Shown here piece by piece: positions 25,828-33,714 of a DNA stretch of 64,000 bases. The notes under the pieces are model-generated. The model saw nothing but the letters and a program-made list of their open reading frames with translations. It did not search any database and had not been told where the DNA came from. Source of the DNA: Pseudomonas sp. M47T1 (GTDB lineage Bacteria; Pseudomonadota; Gammaproteobacteria; Pseudomonadales; Pseudomonadaceae); NCBI RefSeq assembly GCF_000263855.1, contig NZ_AJWX01000015.1, positions 62,001-126,000 on the forward strand, in the 5' to 3' direction. The position numbers and the translations under genes are program-made. Position 1 is the stretch's first letter; the number at the start of each line of letters is the position of its first letter.

Positions 25828-28260
25828 ATGGAATTCGTCAGCCAACGCAGTGGACGCAATCCTTTCACTTCTCAACTGCCCATCAGCCCGCTGGCACTGG
25901 CCATCACTGGCGTGCTGTTCTCGGGCTTTGCCCAGGCCGAGGACAATACCCTGAACACCGTCGTGGTCACCGGCAACCGCGGTGGCGAGCAGCGCACCGT
26001 GACCAGTAGCCCGGTGCCCATCGACGTGGTGAGCGCCAAGCAACTGCAGGAAACCGGCAAACCAGGCCTCATGGAAGCGCTGAGTGCGGTGATCCCCTCG
26101 CTGAGCCTGCCGGAAAAAACCGGCTGGGACGCCAGCGGCATGGCCCGCGCGCCGAACCTGCGGGGCATGAACGCCGCCGAAGTGCTGGTGTTGGTCAATG
26201 GCAAGCGCCGCCACACGGCGGCCACCCTGAACATCAATGGCATCAACACCGGCGCCGCGCCAGTGGACCTGGACATGATTCCCATCGGCGCGATCGACCA
26301 TGTCGAAGTGCTGCGTGACGGCGCCGCGGCCCAGTACGGCTCGGACGCCATCGCCGGGGTGATCAACGTGATCCTCAAGGCCGACACCAGCGGCACCTCG
26401 GTGACCAACGCCGGCCAGGGCTACGACGGCAAGAAGCAGACCGCCCAGCAAAGCCTGGACAAGGGCTTCGAGATCGGTGACGGCGGCATCGTCCACCTGT
26501 CCCTGGACGCCCGTACCCAAAACGCCGACAACAAGGCCAGCGCCAACGGCTACACCTACGCCCAGGCCTACGACCGGGCGGGCACCAGCACCTACGGTGG
26601 CTACGGCACGCCGCGCATCAACTTGCTGAACCTGGCCTACAACGCCGAGTTGCCGATCAACGACCTGACCCTGTACTCGTTCAGTACCGTGTCGCACCGC
26701 GAAGCGGCCCAGGGCCAGAACTTCCGCCTGCCCACCATCACCAACACCATCACCACCGGGCCCAATGGCTACCCGGACGGCTACACCCCGGTGTGGACCA
26801 TCAAGGAAGACGACTACCAGTTCGCCGGCGGCGCCAAGGGCCTGGTGGGGGCGTGGGACTGGGACCTGTCCACCACCTACGGGCGCAACGAAGCGACCCA
26901 GGGCAGCTACCACAACCAGAACCCATCGCTGGGCGAAGCCACCCCCAACAGCTTCACCAACGGTACCTGGGTGTCGGACGAACTGACCACCAACCTGGAC
27001 TTCAAACGCACCTACGACGTTGGCCTGAGCAAGCCCATGGACCTGTCCTGGGGCCTGGAACATCGCCGCGACAGCTACGAGGTGAAGAAGGGCGACTACG
27101 CCTCCTACGCCGATGGCGGCTATTGCGTGTCGGCCGGCGACTGCGCCTCGTCGGGGGCCCAGGTCACCAACGGCATTTCGCCCAGCGAAGAGGCCAGCGC
27201 CAGCCGCAACGACGTGGCCAGCTACCTGGACGTGGGCATCAACCCCTTGCCCCAGTGGTACCTGGGCACCGCGGTGCGCTACGAGCATTACAACGAAGGC
27301 GTGGGCGCCACACGCAGCGGCAAGGTCACTACCCGCTATGAGTTCACCCCCGAATTTGCGGTGCGCGGCACCATCAGCAACGGCTTCCGCGCGCCGTCCC
27401 TGGCCAACAGCCTGTTCAGTGCGAGGTCCACCACCTACGGCGTGGTGGACGGCGTGTACCAGTCGATCAACTACGGCGTGCTGCCGGTGGATTCGGCGGC
27501 GGCCAAGGCCCTGGGCGCCAGCTCGCTGAAACCCGAGCGCTCCACTAACTTCAGCCTTGGCGCCACCTACACCCCCAACGACCGCCTGACCTTCACCGCT
27601 GATGCCTACGTGGTCAACATCCGCGACCGCATCACCCTGACCGGCACGCTGCTGGGCGACGAAGTGACCCAGGTACTGCAGAGCAACGGCATCACCTCCA
27701 CATCTGGTGGCCAGTACTTCCTCAACGGCGCGGACACCCGCACCAAGGGCCTGGACCTGGTGAGCAATTACAGGCAGGACCTGGGCGCCTGGGGTTCGCT
27801 GAAATACACCGCCGCCTTCAACTGGAACCAGACCGAAATCCTCAGCTACAAGGCGGCTACCGACATTGGTGGCACCGAGTACCAGTTGATGGACCGCCAG
27901 GCGCGCAACCTGCTCACCGGCGTGCAGCCCAAGACCAAGTTGATCCTGGGTGGCGACTGGAGCATCGACAAGTTCGACGTGAACCTGGGCTTGACCCGTT
28001 ACGGCTCGTGGAAAGAGGTCAACGACGCCGACGACCGCTCTCTGGACCGGGTGTGGAACGCCCAATGGATCACCGACCTGGACGTGGGCTACCACCTCAC
28101 CAAGGACCTGAGCCTTGCCGTGGGCGCCAAGAACCTGTTTGACGTGTACCCCAAGAAGCAGGGCGTACCGTCTTCCACCATGGTCAGCAGCTACGGGGTC
28201 TATTCGCCGTACGGCTTCACCGGTGGCTACTACTACACCCGCCTGACCTACACCTTCTGA
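25828..28260 (+). CDS. TonB-dependent outer-membrane receptor
   Basis: An 810-residue outer-membrane gated channel. A signal peptide (about 1-37, ending GFAQAED) precedes a plug domain at about 45-165 (TVVVTGNRGGEQR as the TonB-box region, LVLVNGKRRH, HVEVLRDGAAAQYGSDAIAG). The 22-strand barrel ends in an aromatic residue (YTRLTYTF). The plug style (VLVNGKRRHTAATLNINGI) fits receptors with wide substrate use rather than classic siderophore receptors. It is the first gene before an amino-acid ABC transporter and an oxidase, so it probably brings in their substrate. No FecI/FecR-type regulators lie nearby. Confidence 0.92.
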   Translation: MEFVSQRSGRNPFTSQLPISPLALAITGVLFSGFAQAEDNTLNTVVVTGNRGGEQRTVTSSPVPIDVVSAKQLQETGKPGLMEALSAVIPSLSLPEKTGWDASGMARAPNLRGMNAAEVLVLVNGKRRHTAATLNINGINTGAAPVDLDMIPIGAIDHVEVLRDGAAAQYGSDAIAGVINVILKADTSGTSVTNAGQGYDGKKQTAQQSLDKGFEIGDGGIVHLSLDARTQNADNKASANGYTYAQAYDRAGTSTYGGYGTPRINLLNLAYNAELPINDLTLYSFSTVSHREAAQGQNFRLPTITNTITTGPNGYPDGYTPVWTIKEDDYQFAGGAKGLVGAWDWDLSTTYGRNEATQGSYHNQNPSLGEATPNSFTNGTWVSDELTTNLDFKRTYDVGLSKPMDLSWGLEHRRDSYEVKKGDYASYADGGYCVSAGDCASSGAQVTNGISPSEEASASRNDVASYLDVGINPLPQWYLGTAVRYEHYNEGVGATRSGKVTTRYEFTPEFAVRGTISNGFRAPSLANSLFSARSTTYGVVDGVYQSINYGVLPVDSAAAKALGASSLKPERSTNFSLGATYTPNDRLTFTADAYVVNIRDRITLTGTLLGDEVTQVLQSNGITSTSGGQYFLNGADTRTKGLDLVSNYRQDLGAWGSLKYTAAFNWNQTEILSYKAATDIGGTEYQLMDRQARNLLTGVQPKTKLILGGDWSIDKFDVNLGLTRYGSWKEVNDADDRSLDRVWNAQWITDLDVGYHLTKDLSLAVGAKNLFDVYPKKQGVPSSTMVSSYGVYSPYGFTGGYYYTRLTYTF

Positions 28261-28271
28261 GGAGCTTGCTC

Positions 28272-29225
28272 ATGCCTATCGTCTCCCAAACGGTCGACTA
28301 CCGTGCGACCCCACAGGCCGCCCCGGCGCCACGGGTCGACACCACCTTGCACATCGTTCCAGCCCGCCACCCGTGGCGCTGGGTGGGCTCGGCGTTTGCC
28401 GCCCTGGTGCTGTTGGGCATTGCCCACTCGCTGGCCACCAACCCGCGCTGGGAATGGGGCGTGTTCGCCCAGTGGTTCCTGGCGCCCGCGGTGCTCAAGG
28501 GCCTGGGCAAGACATTGTTGCTGACGGTGCTGGCCACGCTGCTCAGCGCCGTGCTGGGCACCGCCCTGGCCCTGGCGCGGTTGTCGCGCTCGCCGCTGCT
28601 GGCGTCATTGGCGTGGGGCTATATCTGGTTCTTCCGCTCGATGCCGGCGCTGCTGGTGCTGATCATCCTGTACAACTTTGCCTACCTGTATGACCACATC
28701 TGGCTGGGCGTGCCGTTTACCGAGCTGGGCAAGCAGTGGTCCACCGTGGACGTGCTCAGCCAGTTCACCGTGGCGGTGCTGGGCCTGGGCATGATGCAGG
28801 CCGCCTACACCGCCGAGATCATTCGCGGCGGCATTCTGGGCGTAGACCATGGCCAGCACGAGGCAGCTGCAGCGCTGGGGCTGCCGGGCCACCGGCGGAT
28901 CTTGCGCATCATTCTGCCCCAGGCGTTGCGCTCCATCGTGCCCACGGCGTTCAACGAAGTGATTGGCCTGGTCAAGGGCACTTCCATCGTGTACGTGCTG
29001 GCCTTGCCCGAGCTGTTCTACACCGTGCAGGTTATCTACAACCGCACCCAGGCGGTGATCCCGCTGCTGATCGTGGCCACGGTGTGGTACCTGCTGATCA
29101 CCACGGCGCTGACCAGCCTGCAGTACTACGTGGAGCGCTATTTCGCCCGTGGCGCCCTGCGCAATGTGCCGCCCACGCCATTGCAGCGCCTGCGCAGCTG
29201 GCTGAAGGAGAACACCCATGGCTGA
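28272..29225 (+). CDS. Polar amino-acid ABC transporter permease
   Basis: A 317-residue inner-membrane permease of the HisM/GltK family. The N-terminal extension (about 1-35) is followed by about six membrane segments and the permease signature EAAAALGLPGHRRILRIILP (about residues 196-215), which contacts the ATPase. ATG at 28272 is chosen over a TTG 6 bases upstream because of the GAGGAG at 28258-28264. It starts 11 bases after the receptor stop and overlaps the ATPase gene by 8 bases. A single permease gene suggests a homodimer. Confidence 0.9.
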   Translation: MPIVSQTVDYRATPQAAPAPRVDTTLHIVPARHPWRWVGSAFAALVLLGIAHSLATNPRWEWGVFAQWFLAPAVLKGLGKTLLLTVLATLLSAVLGTALALARLSRSPLLASLAWGYIWFFRSMPALLVLIILYNFAYLYDHIWLGVPFTELGKQWSTVDVLSQFTVAVLGLGMMQAAYTAEIIRGGILGVDHGQHEAAAALGLPGHRRILRIILPQALRSIVPTAFNEVIGLVKGTSIVYVLALPELFYTVQVIYNRTQAVIPLLIVATVWYLLITTALTSLQYYVERYFARGALRNVPPTPLQRLRSWLKENTHG

Positions 29226-30003
29226 GGGGCGCATCGAGATTCAAGGCGTGAGCAAGCGCTTCGGTAATCAATGGGTGCTGGACGATATAGACCTGACGGT
29301 CGAACCGGGCCAAGTCACGGTGATCCTGGGTCCGTCGGGTTCGGGCAAGTCGACCTTGCTGCGCACCATCAACCACCTGGAGAAGATCGACGCCGGGCAC
29401 ATCACCATCGACGGTGAGTACGTAGGCTACCGGCGCAAGGGCAACCAATTGCACGAGCTCAAGGAACGCGAGGTGCTCAAGCGCCGCCTGGACGTGGGCT
29501 TCGTGTTCCAGAACTTCAATTTGTTCGGCCACCTCACGGTGTTGGAAAACATCACTGAGGCGCCCCTGGCCCACAAGCTGTGGAGCAGGGCGCAGGCCCG
29601 TGAAAAGGCCCTGGTGCTGCTGGCCTCGGTGGGCCTGCAGGACAAGGCCGATGCCTACCCCCGGCAACTCTCCGGCGGCCAGCAACAACGCGTGGCCATC
29701 GCCCGCGCCTTGGCGCTCAAGCCCAAGGTGCTGCTGTTTGACGAACCCACCTCAGCCCTGGACCCGGAACTGGTGGGCGAGGTGTTGGACGTGATCCGCC
29801 GCCTGGCCGCCTCGGGCACCACCCTGGTGGTGGTTACCCACGAGATCGGCTTTGCCCGCGAGGTGGCCGACCACGTGGTGTTTCTCTGCAACGGCAAGCT
29901 GGTGGAGCAAGGCCCGCCGGACGTAATTTTTCAATACCCGCGCCACCCCCGCACCGCTGCCTTTCTGGGCAAGGTGCTGACTGCCCCTCTGTTAAAGGAA
30001 TGA
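29218..30003 (+). CDS. Polar amino-acid ABC transporter ATP-binding protein
   Basis: A 261-residue ATPase of the GlnQ/HisP family. Walker A is LGPSGSGKST (about 36-45), the Q-loop is in VFQNFNLFGHLTV, the signature is LSGGQQQRVAIARAL, Walker B is LLFDEPTSALDPEL and the switch His is in VVVTHEIGFAREV. It overlaps the permease gene by 8 bases, and its stop overlaps the region before the binding-protein start. It energises import of the substrate captured by the following periplasmic protein. Confidence 0.95.
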   Translation: MAEGRIEIQGVSKRFGNQWVLDDIDLTVEPGQVTVILGPSGSGKSTLLRTINHLEKIDAGHITIDGEYVGYRRKGNQLHELKEREVLKRRLDVGFVFQNFNLFGHLTVLENITEAPLAHKLWSRAQAREKALVLLASVGLQDKADAYPRQLSGGQQQRVAIARALALKPKVLLFDEPTSALDPELVGEVLDVIRRLAASGTTLVVVTHEIGFAREVADHVVFLCNGKLVEQGPPDVIFQYPRHPRTAAFLGKVLTAPLLKE

Positions 30004-30008
30004 CTGCC

Positions 30009-30926
30009 ATGAAACCTGCCTTTGCCTTGCTGGCCCTGGCGGCCGCGCTGCCGGCGCTGGCCGCCGAAACCCCACCGGCCTTTAACCTAAGCCCGCAACA
30101 GGCGCACATTGATGCGCCGCGCAACCCGGCGGCCATCGCGCAAATCCCGCCCGGTTTCGCCTTTGCCGAGCCCGGCAAGTTCACCGTGGCCATTGCCGGC
30201 GCGTCGGGGCCACCCCTGGCACTGCTGGCCAGCGACGACAAGAGCACCATCGGCAGCGAGGCCGACACCGCACGGCTGATCGCCGACAGTCTGGGCCTTG
30301 AACTGAAGGTGGTGCAGACCAGTTGGGAAGACTGGCCCCTGGGCGTCAGCTCGGGCAAGTACGACGCGGTGCTGAGCAACGTCACGGTGACCGAGTCACG
30401 CAAGAAGCGCTTTGATTTCGCCACCTACCGCCAGGACGTGCTGGGCTTCTACGTGAAATCCGGCAGTTCCATCGCCTCCATCAAGGAAGCCAAGGACGTG
30501 GCCGGCCTGAAAGTGGTGGTCGGCTCGGGCACCAACCAGGAAAAAGTCCTGCTGGCCTGGAGCGAGGCCAATGAAAAGGCCGGGCTTGAACCCACCACGC
30601 CGGTGTACTTGGACGACCAGGCTGCGGCCACCCTGGCGGTACAGTCCGGGCGGGTAGACGCCATTTTCGCCCCCAACTCGTTGCTGTCCTACATCGCCAC
30701 CACCCGAGGCGGCATCAAGCAGGTGGGCCTGGTCAATGGCGGTTGGCCGCTGAAGGCTGACATTGCCGTGACCACCCGCAAGGGCAATGGCCTGGTGGCC
30801 TCGATCCAGACGGCGCTTGAGGGCACCATCGCCGGCGGCCAGTACGCCAGCGTGCTGCAGCGCTGGGGCCTGGACGCCGAACGCATCGACCATTCGCAGA
30901 TCAACCCACCGGGCCTGCCGGACTGA
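30009..30926 (+). CDS. Family 3 amino-acid-type periplasmic binding protein
   Basis: A 305-residue binding protein. A signal peptide (MKPAFALLALAAALPALAAE) precedes a two-lobed domain with LGLELKVVQTSWEDWPLGVS, DAVLSNVTVTESRKKRFDFA (the family 3 signature) and VVVGSGTNQEKVLLAW. I chose ATG at 30009 because AAAGGA lies 9 bases before it and it begins a proper signal peptide; an ATG at 30000 overlaps that site. It is longer at the N-terminus than standard family members, with about 40 residues (LSPQQAHIDAPRNPAAIAQI and more) before the first beta strand. It is probably the specificity subunit of the transporter. Confidence 0.9.
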   Translation: MKPAFALLALAAALPALAAETPPAFNLSPQQAHIDAPRNPAAIAQIPPGFAFAEPGKFTVAIAGASGPPLALLASDDKSTIGSEADTARLIADSLGLELKVVQTSWEDWPLGVSSGKYDAVLSNVTVTESRKKRFDFATYRQDVLGFYVKSGSSIASIKEAKDVAGLKVVVGSGTNQEKVLLAWSEANEKAGLEPTTPVYLDDQAAATLAVQSGRVDAIFAPNSLLSYIATTRGGIKQVGLVNGGWPLKADIAVTTRKGNGLVASIQTALEGTIAGGQYASVLQRWGLDAERIDHSQINPPGLPD

Positions 30927-30937
30927 GGAGCACGACC

Positions 30938-32515
30938 ATGGCACTGACACGACGTGAAGCCCTCGCCAGCATCAACGCGGTAGGCGGCGAACAAGCCGCC
31001 AAGGCTGCCCTGGCGGCTCTGGGCCTGGGCCCATCGACTCATTTGCAATACCAGAAGTTGGACTATCACGACCAGACCGGCAAGGGCGCCAAGGTGCTGA
31101 TTTTGGGCGCTGGCATCGCCGGCCTGGTGGCGGCCTTCGAACTCAAGCGTGCCGGTTTCCAGGTGCGCATCCTCGAAGCCCGCCAGCGGGTGGGCGGACG
31201 TAACTGGACCCTGCGCCACGGCGACCGGGTGGACTATCTGGACGGCCGCAGCCAGACCGCGCAGTTTGCCCCGGGCCTGTATTTCAACGCCGGCCCCGCG
31301 CGCCTGCCCAGCCAGCACCGCACTATCCTCGATTACTGCAGCCAGCTGGGCGTGCCCCTTGAAGTATTGGTCAACACCAGCCACAGCGCACAACTGCGTC
31401 CCGACCTGCAACAGCCCGCCTTCAGCGTGCGCCAGGCATTGAACGACACCCGTGGGCATTTGGCCGGGCTGCTGGCCACGGCCATTAACCGCGATGCCCT
31501 GGACGATCAACTGTCTGCCGAAGAGCGCGGGCGCTTGCTGACCTTTCTGCAAAGCTACGGTGACCTGTCCGCCGAGCTGGTGTACGAAGGCAGCCTGCGC
31601 GCTGGCCACGGCATTGCCGCGCCAGCGCCGGGCTCGCTACCGGCATTCGGTGCGCCCGTGGCCCTGGAGCGGCTGTTGCATCCAGAGCTGTGGGGCGCGT
31701 TGCTGCACACCGAGTACCCGGAGTTTTCCGCCACCATGCTGCAACCGGTGGGCGGCATGGATCGCATTGCCGCCGCCTTCGAGCAGCGGCTGCGGGACGA
31801 GTTGCAGTTCGGCGCGGTGGTGCGTCAGTTGCGTCAGAGCGGGGAAGGGGTGAGCGTGACCTACGACGATGCGGCCAGCGGTGAAAGCTGCGTGGAGCGC
31901 GCTGACTACCTGATTTCCACGGTGCCTTTGCCTTTGTTGGCGCGCCTTGACACTGACTTCGGGGAACCCTTCAAGGCCGCGCTGCACAGCACCCGCAACG
32001 ACCAGGCCACCAAGGTGGCCTGGGAAGCGCCGCGTTTCTGGGAGCAGAACGATCGCATCTACGGCGGCTTGTCGTGGCTGGAACACTCTGCACGGTTGCT
32101 GTGGTACCCCAGCAATGAGCTCAACAGCCCCAAGGGCCTGTTGGTGGCGGGGTATGTGACGGGCGAGGGCGCTGGCGAATTCGGCCGCCAACCGCTGCGT
32201 GAGCAATACGCGGCCTCCGCCGAAGCGGTGGAATTGCTGCACCCAGGCCAAGCCCAGAGCCTGCGCAATCCCTTGGCTGTGTCCTGGGAGCAGGTGGCCT
32301 ACAGCGAAGGGCCGTGGCTGCAACGCGAGCATTTCGCTGCCCAGGCCCACGCGTTGCTGGAACAGCCCCAGGGCCGCATCTACCTGGCCAGCGACGGCCT
32401 GGGCCAGAACGGCATCGGCATCTGGCAGGAATCGGCGGCCAATGCGGCACGCCGCGCAGTGGGCCAGTTGGCCGACCAGGTGATCCGCCAGCGCCATACC
32501 GCCCTGGCGTCTTGA
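30938..32515 (+). CDS. Flavin amine/L-amino-acid oxidase
   Basis: A 525-residue FAD enzyme of the monoamine oxidase superfamily. The dinucleotide-binding block lies at about 50-88 (KVLILGAGIAGLVAAFELKR, then ARQRVGGRNWTLR). A C-terminal FAD-contact block follows (IYLASDGLGQNGIGIWQESA). Closest in style to L-amino-acid oxidases and tryptophan 2-monooxygenase, it would turn an amine or amino acid into an imine, with H2O2 or an amide as co-product. It begins 11 bases after the binding-protein stop, and a RidA gene follows by 31 bases, which would handle the imine. It has no export signal, so it is cytoplasmic. Confidence 0.88.
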   Translation: MALTRREALASINAVGGEQAAKAALAALGLGPSTHLQYQKLDYHDQTGKGAKVLILGAGIAGLVAAFELKRAGFQVRILEARQRVGGRNWTLRHGDRVDYLDGRSQTAQFAPGLYFNAGPARLPSQHRTILDYCSQLGVPLEVLVNTSHSAQLRPDLQQPAFSVRQALNDTRGHLAGLLATAINRDALDDQLSAEERGRLLTFLQSYGDLSAELVYEGSLRAGHGIAAPAPGSLPAFGAPVALERLLHPELWGALLHTEYPEFSATMLQPVGGMDRIAAAFEQRLRDELQFGAVVRQLRQSGEGVSVTYDDAASGESCVERADYLISTVPLPLLARLDTDFGEPFKAALHSTRNDQATKVAWEAPRFWEQNDRIYGGLSWLEHSARLLWYPSNELNSPKGLLVAGYVTGEGAGEFGRQPLREQYAASAEAVELLHPGQAQSLRNPLAVSWEQVAYSEGPWLQREHFAAQAHALLEQPQGRIYLASDGLGQNGIGIWQESAANAARRAVGQLADQVIRQRHTALAS

Positions 32516-32546
32516 ACCCCTTTTTTCATCCACACGAGAGACACTC

Positions 32547-32990
32547 ATGAGCCAACCCATTCTACGTACCGGCCCTGCCAGCGCCCCCATTGCCCAAACC
32601 GTCAGCGTGCCGGCCGATGCCCAGTTGGTATTCCTCAGCGGCGCGTTGCCGGATGTCGCTGACCCCCACGCAGCGCCGGGCACTTCGGCGGCTTATGGTG
32701 ATACCCGCACCCAAACCGAGTCGGTGCTGCGCAAGCTGCGTGGCGTGCTGGAAGAACAGGGGTTGGGGCTGGGCGATATCGTGTCCTTGCGGGTATTCCT
32801 GGTCGGCGTGCCCGAGCTGCAAGGCCGCCTGGACTTCGCCGGCCTGCAGGCCGGTTATACACCGTTTTTCGGCACCGCCGAACAGCCGAACAAACCGGCA
32901 CGCACGGCCATCCAGGTAGCCGGCCTGCCACTGCCCGGCGCCCTGGTGGAAATCGACGGCATTGCCGTACGCCGCACGGCACGCGTGTAG
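32547..32990 (+). CDS. RidA/YjgF-family imine deaminase
   Basis: A 147-residue trimeric deaminase that hydrolyses enamines and imines to keto compounds and ammonia. The conserved Arg is in ARTAIQVAGLPLPGALVEID, with the Glu in the same block, so it should be catalytic. The first half has LVFLSGALPD and TQTESVLRKLRGVLEEQGL. It is the last gene of the receptor-transporter-oxidase operon, whose oxidase product is an imine. A full copy of the dispersed repeat follows. Confidence 0.9.
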   Translation: MSQPILRTGPASAPIAQTVSVPADAQLVFLSGALPDVADPHAAPGTSAAYGDTRTQTESVLRKLRGVLEEQGLGLGDIVSLRVFLVGVPELQGRLDFAGLQAGYTPFFGTAEQPNKPARTAIQVAGLPLPGALVEIDGIAVRRTARV

Positions 32991-33000
32991 GCGATGCGGG

Positions 33001-33105
33001 GCGGCCATCCGTCGTCAGGTTGCGAAACGGTCCGCGGGCGCTTCGGCGGTATCATATCGATCGCGGGCGCGCTGTGCGCGCGCCTTCACAGCCTGACGGC
33101 AGTGC
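33001..33105. repeat. Cloverleaf-type intergenic repeat, copy E (full, with paired changes)
   Basis: The third hairpin here is GGCGCGC-tgt-GCGCGCGCC instead of GGGCCCGC-tgt-GCGGGCCC. Changes on both sides keep the pairing. Outer arms are CAGGTTGCGAA and TTCACAGCCTG. It lies between convergent genes. Confidence 0.8.
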
Positions 33106-33432
33106 CTACAGCCCGTACAGCCCGCGGTATTCGTCCCAGTCCATGCCGGCCATTTCGGCCACTTCCTTATGCACTTCCAGGCGCTGGGCCTGGAAGTCCT
33201 CGGGCGAGTCGGTCGTCAGTTGCAAGGTCAACTCCCAGGCAAACAGGCCCTGACGCTCAGCTTCCATTTCGAAGGCTTCGTGCAACCGCTCGGCCCGGTA
33301 TTGGCCGGCGGTGAGCCCGGCTGCCTGGGCTTCCAGCGGGTTGAGCTGGTCCAGTTGCTGGCGGATGTCATCGTGGGCCGCGAGAAAACGCTCAAGGGCC
33401 GCGGGGTGGCGCTGCTCGGGGTCGATCATCAT
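33106..33432 (-). CDS. Small acidic protein, probably DUF6388 family
   Basis: A 108-residue acidic, all-helical protein with no signal or membrane segment. Recognisable blocks are LDQLNPLEAQAAGLTAGQYR, AERLHEAFEMEAERQGLFAW and EDFQAQRLEVHKEVAEMAGM. These resemble a Pseudomonas family I believe is listed as DUF6388, whose function is unknown. ATG at 33432 and 33429 are both possible; the upstream purine site (CAGGT) is weak. It has its own transcription unit, with the divergent ABC exporter 282 bases away and no other gene between. Confidence 0.7.
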   Translation of the reverse strand: MMIDPEQRHPAALERFLAAHDDIRQQLDQLNPLEAQAAGLTAGQYRAERLHEAFEMEAERQGLFAWELTLQLTTDSPEDFQAQRLEVHKEVAEMAGMDWDEYRGLYGL

Positions 33433-33714
33433 TTACCTGCGAAGGGCTGTGGGACCCACAGTCTACAATGCCGCGCGGAAATCGGCAGGTAGCCGCGCAC
33501 TGGCACTGTTACCTGGCCAACAGGCGCCTGGGCGCTGAAAGGCACGCCACCGCCGACGTCCAGGTTGTTTTGACGAGGCACAGATTGCGTCGCGGCATGG
33601 CGTGGTGGGCGGGCGCTGCCAGAAATCTGTACGTTTGTACCAACACTGGCACATTTAATGATTGTCATGGACGCCGCCTATCCTGCGGATGACTTGCCAA
33701 GGAAGCGCTGACCC

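Noticed and set aside
25726..28095. 789-residue minus-strand frame opposite the TonB receptor
   Set aside because: It is the reverse-strand shadow of the receptor; its composition is Val/Gly/His/Gln-rich with no motif and the plus-strand gene is clear.
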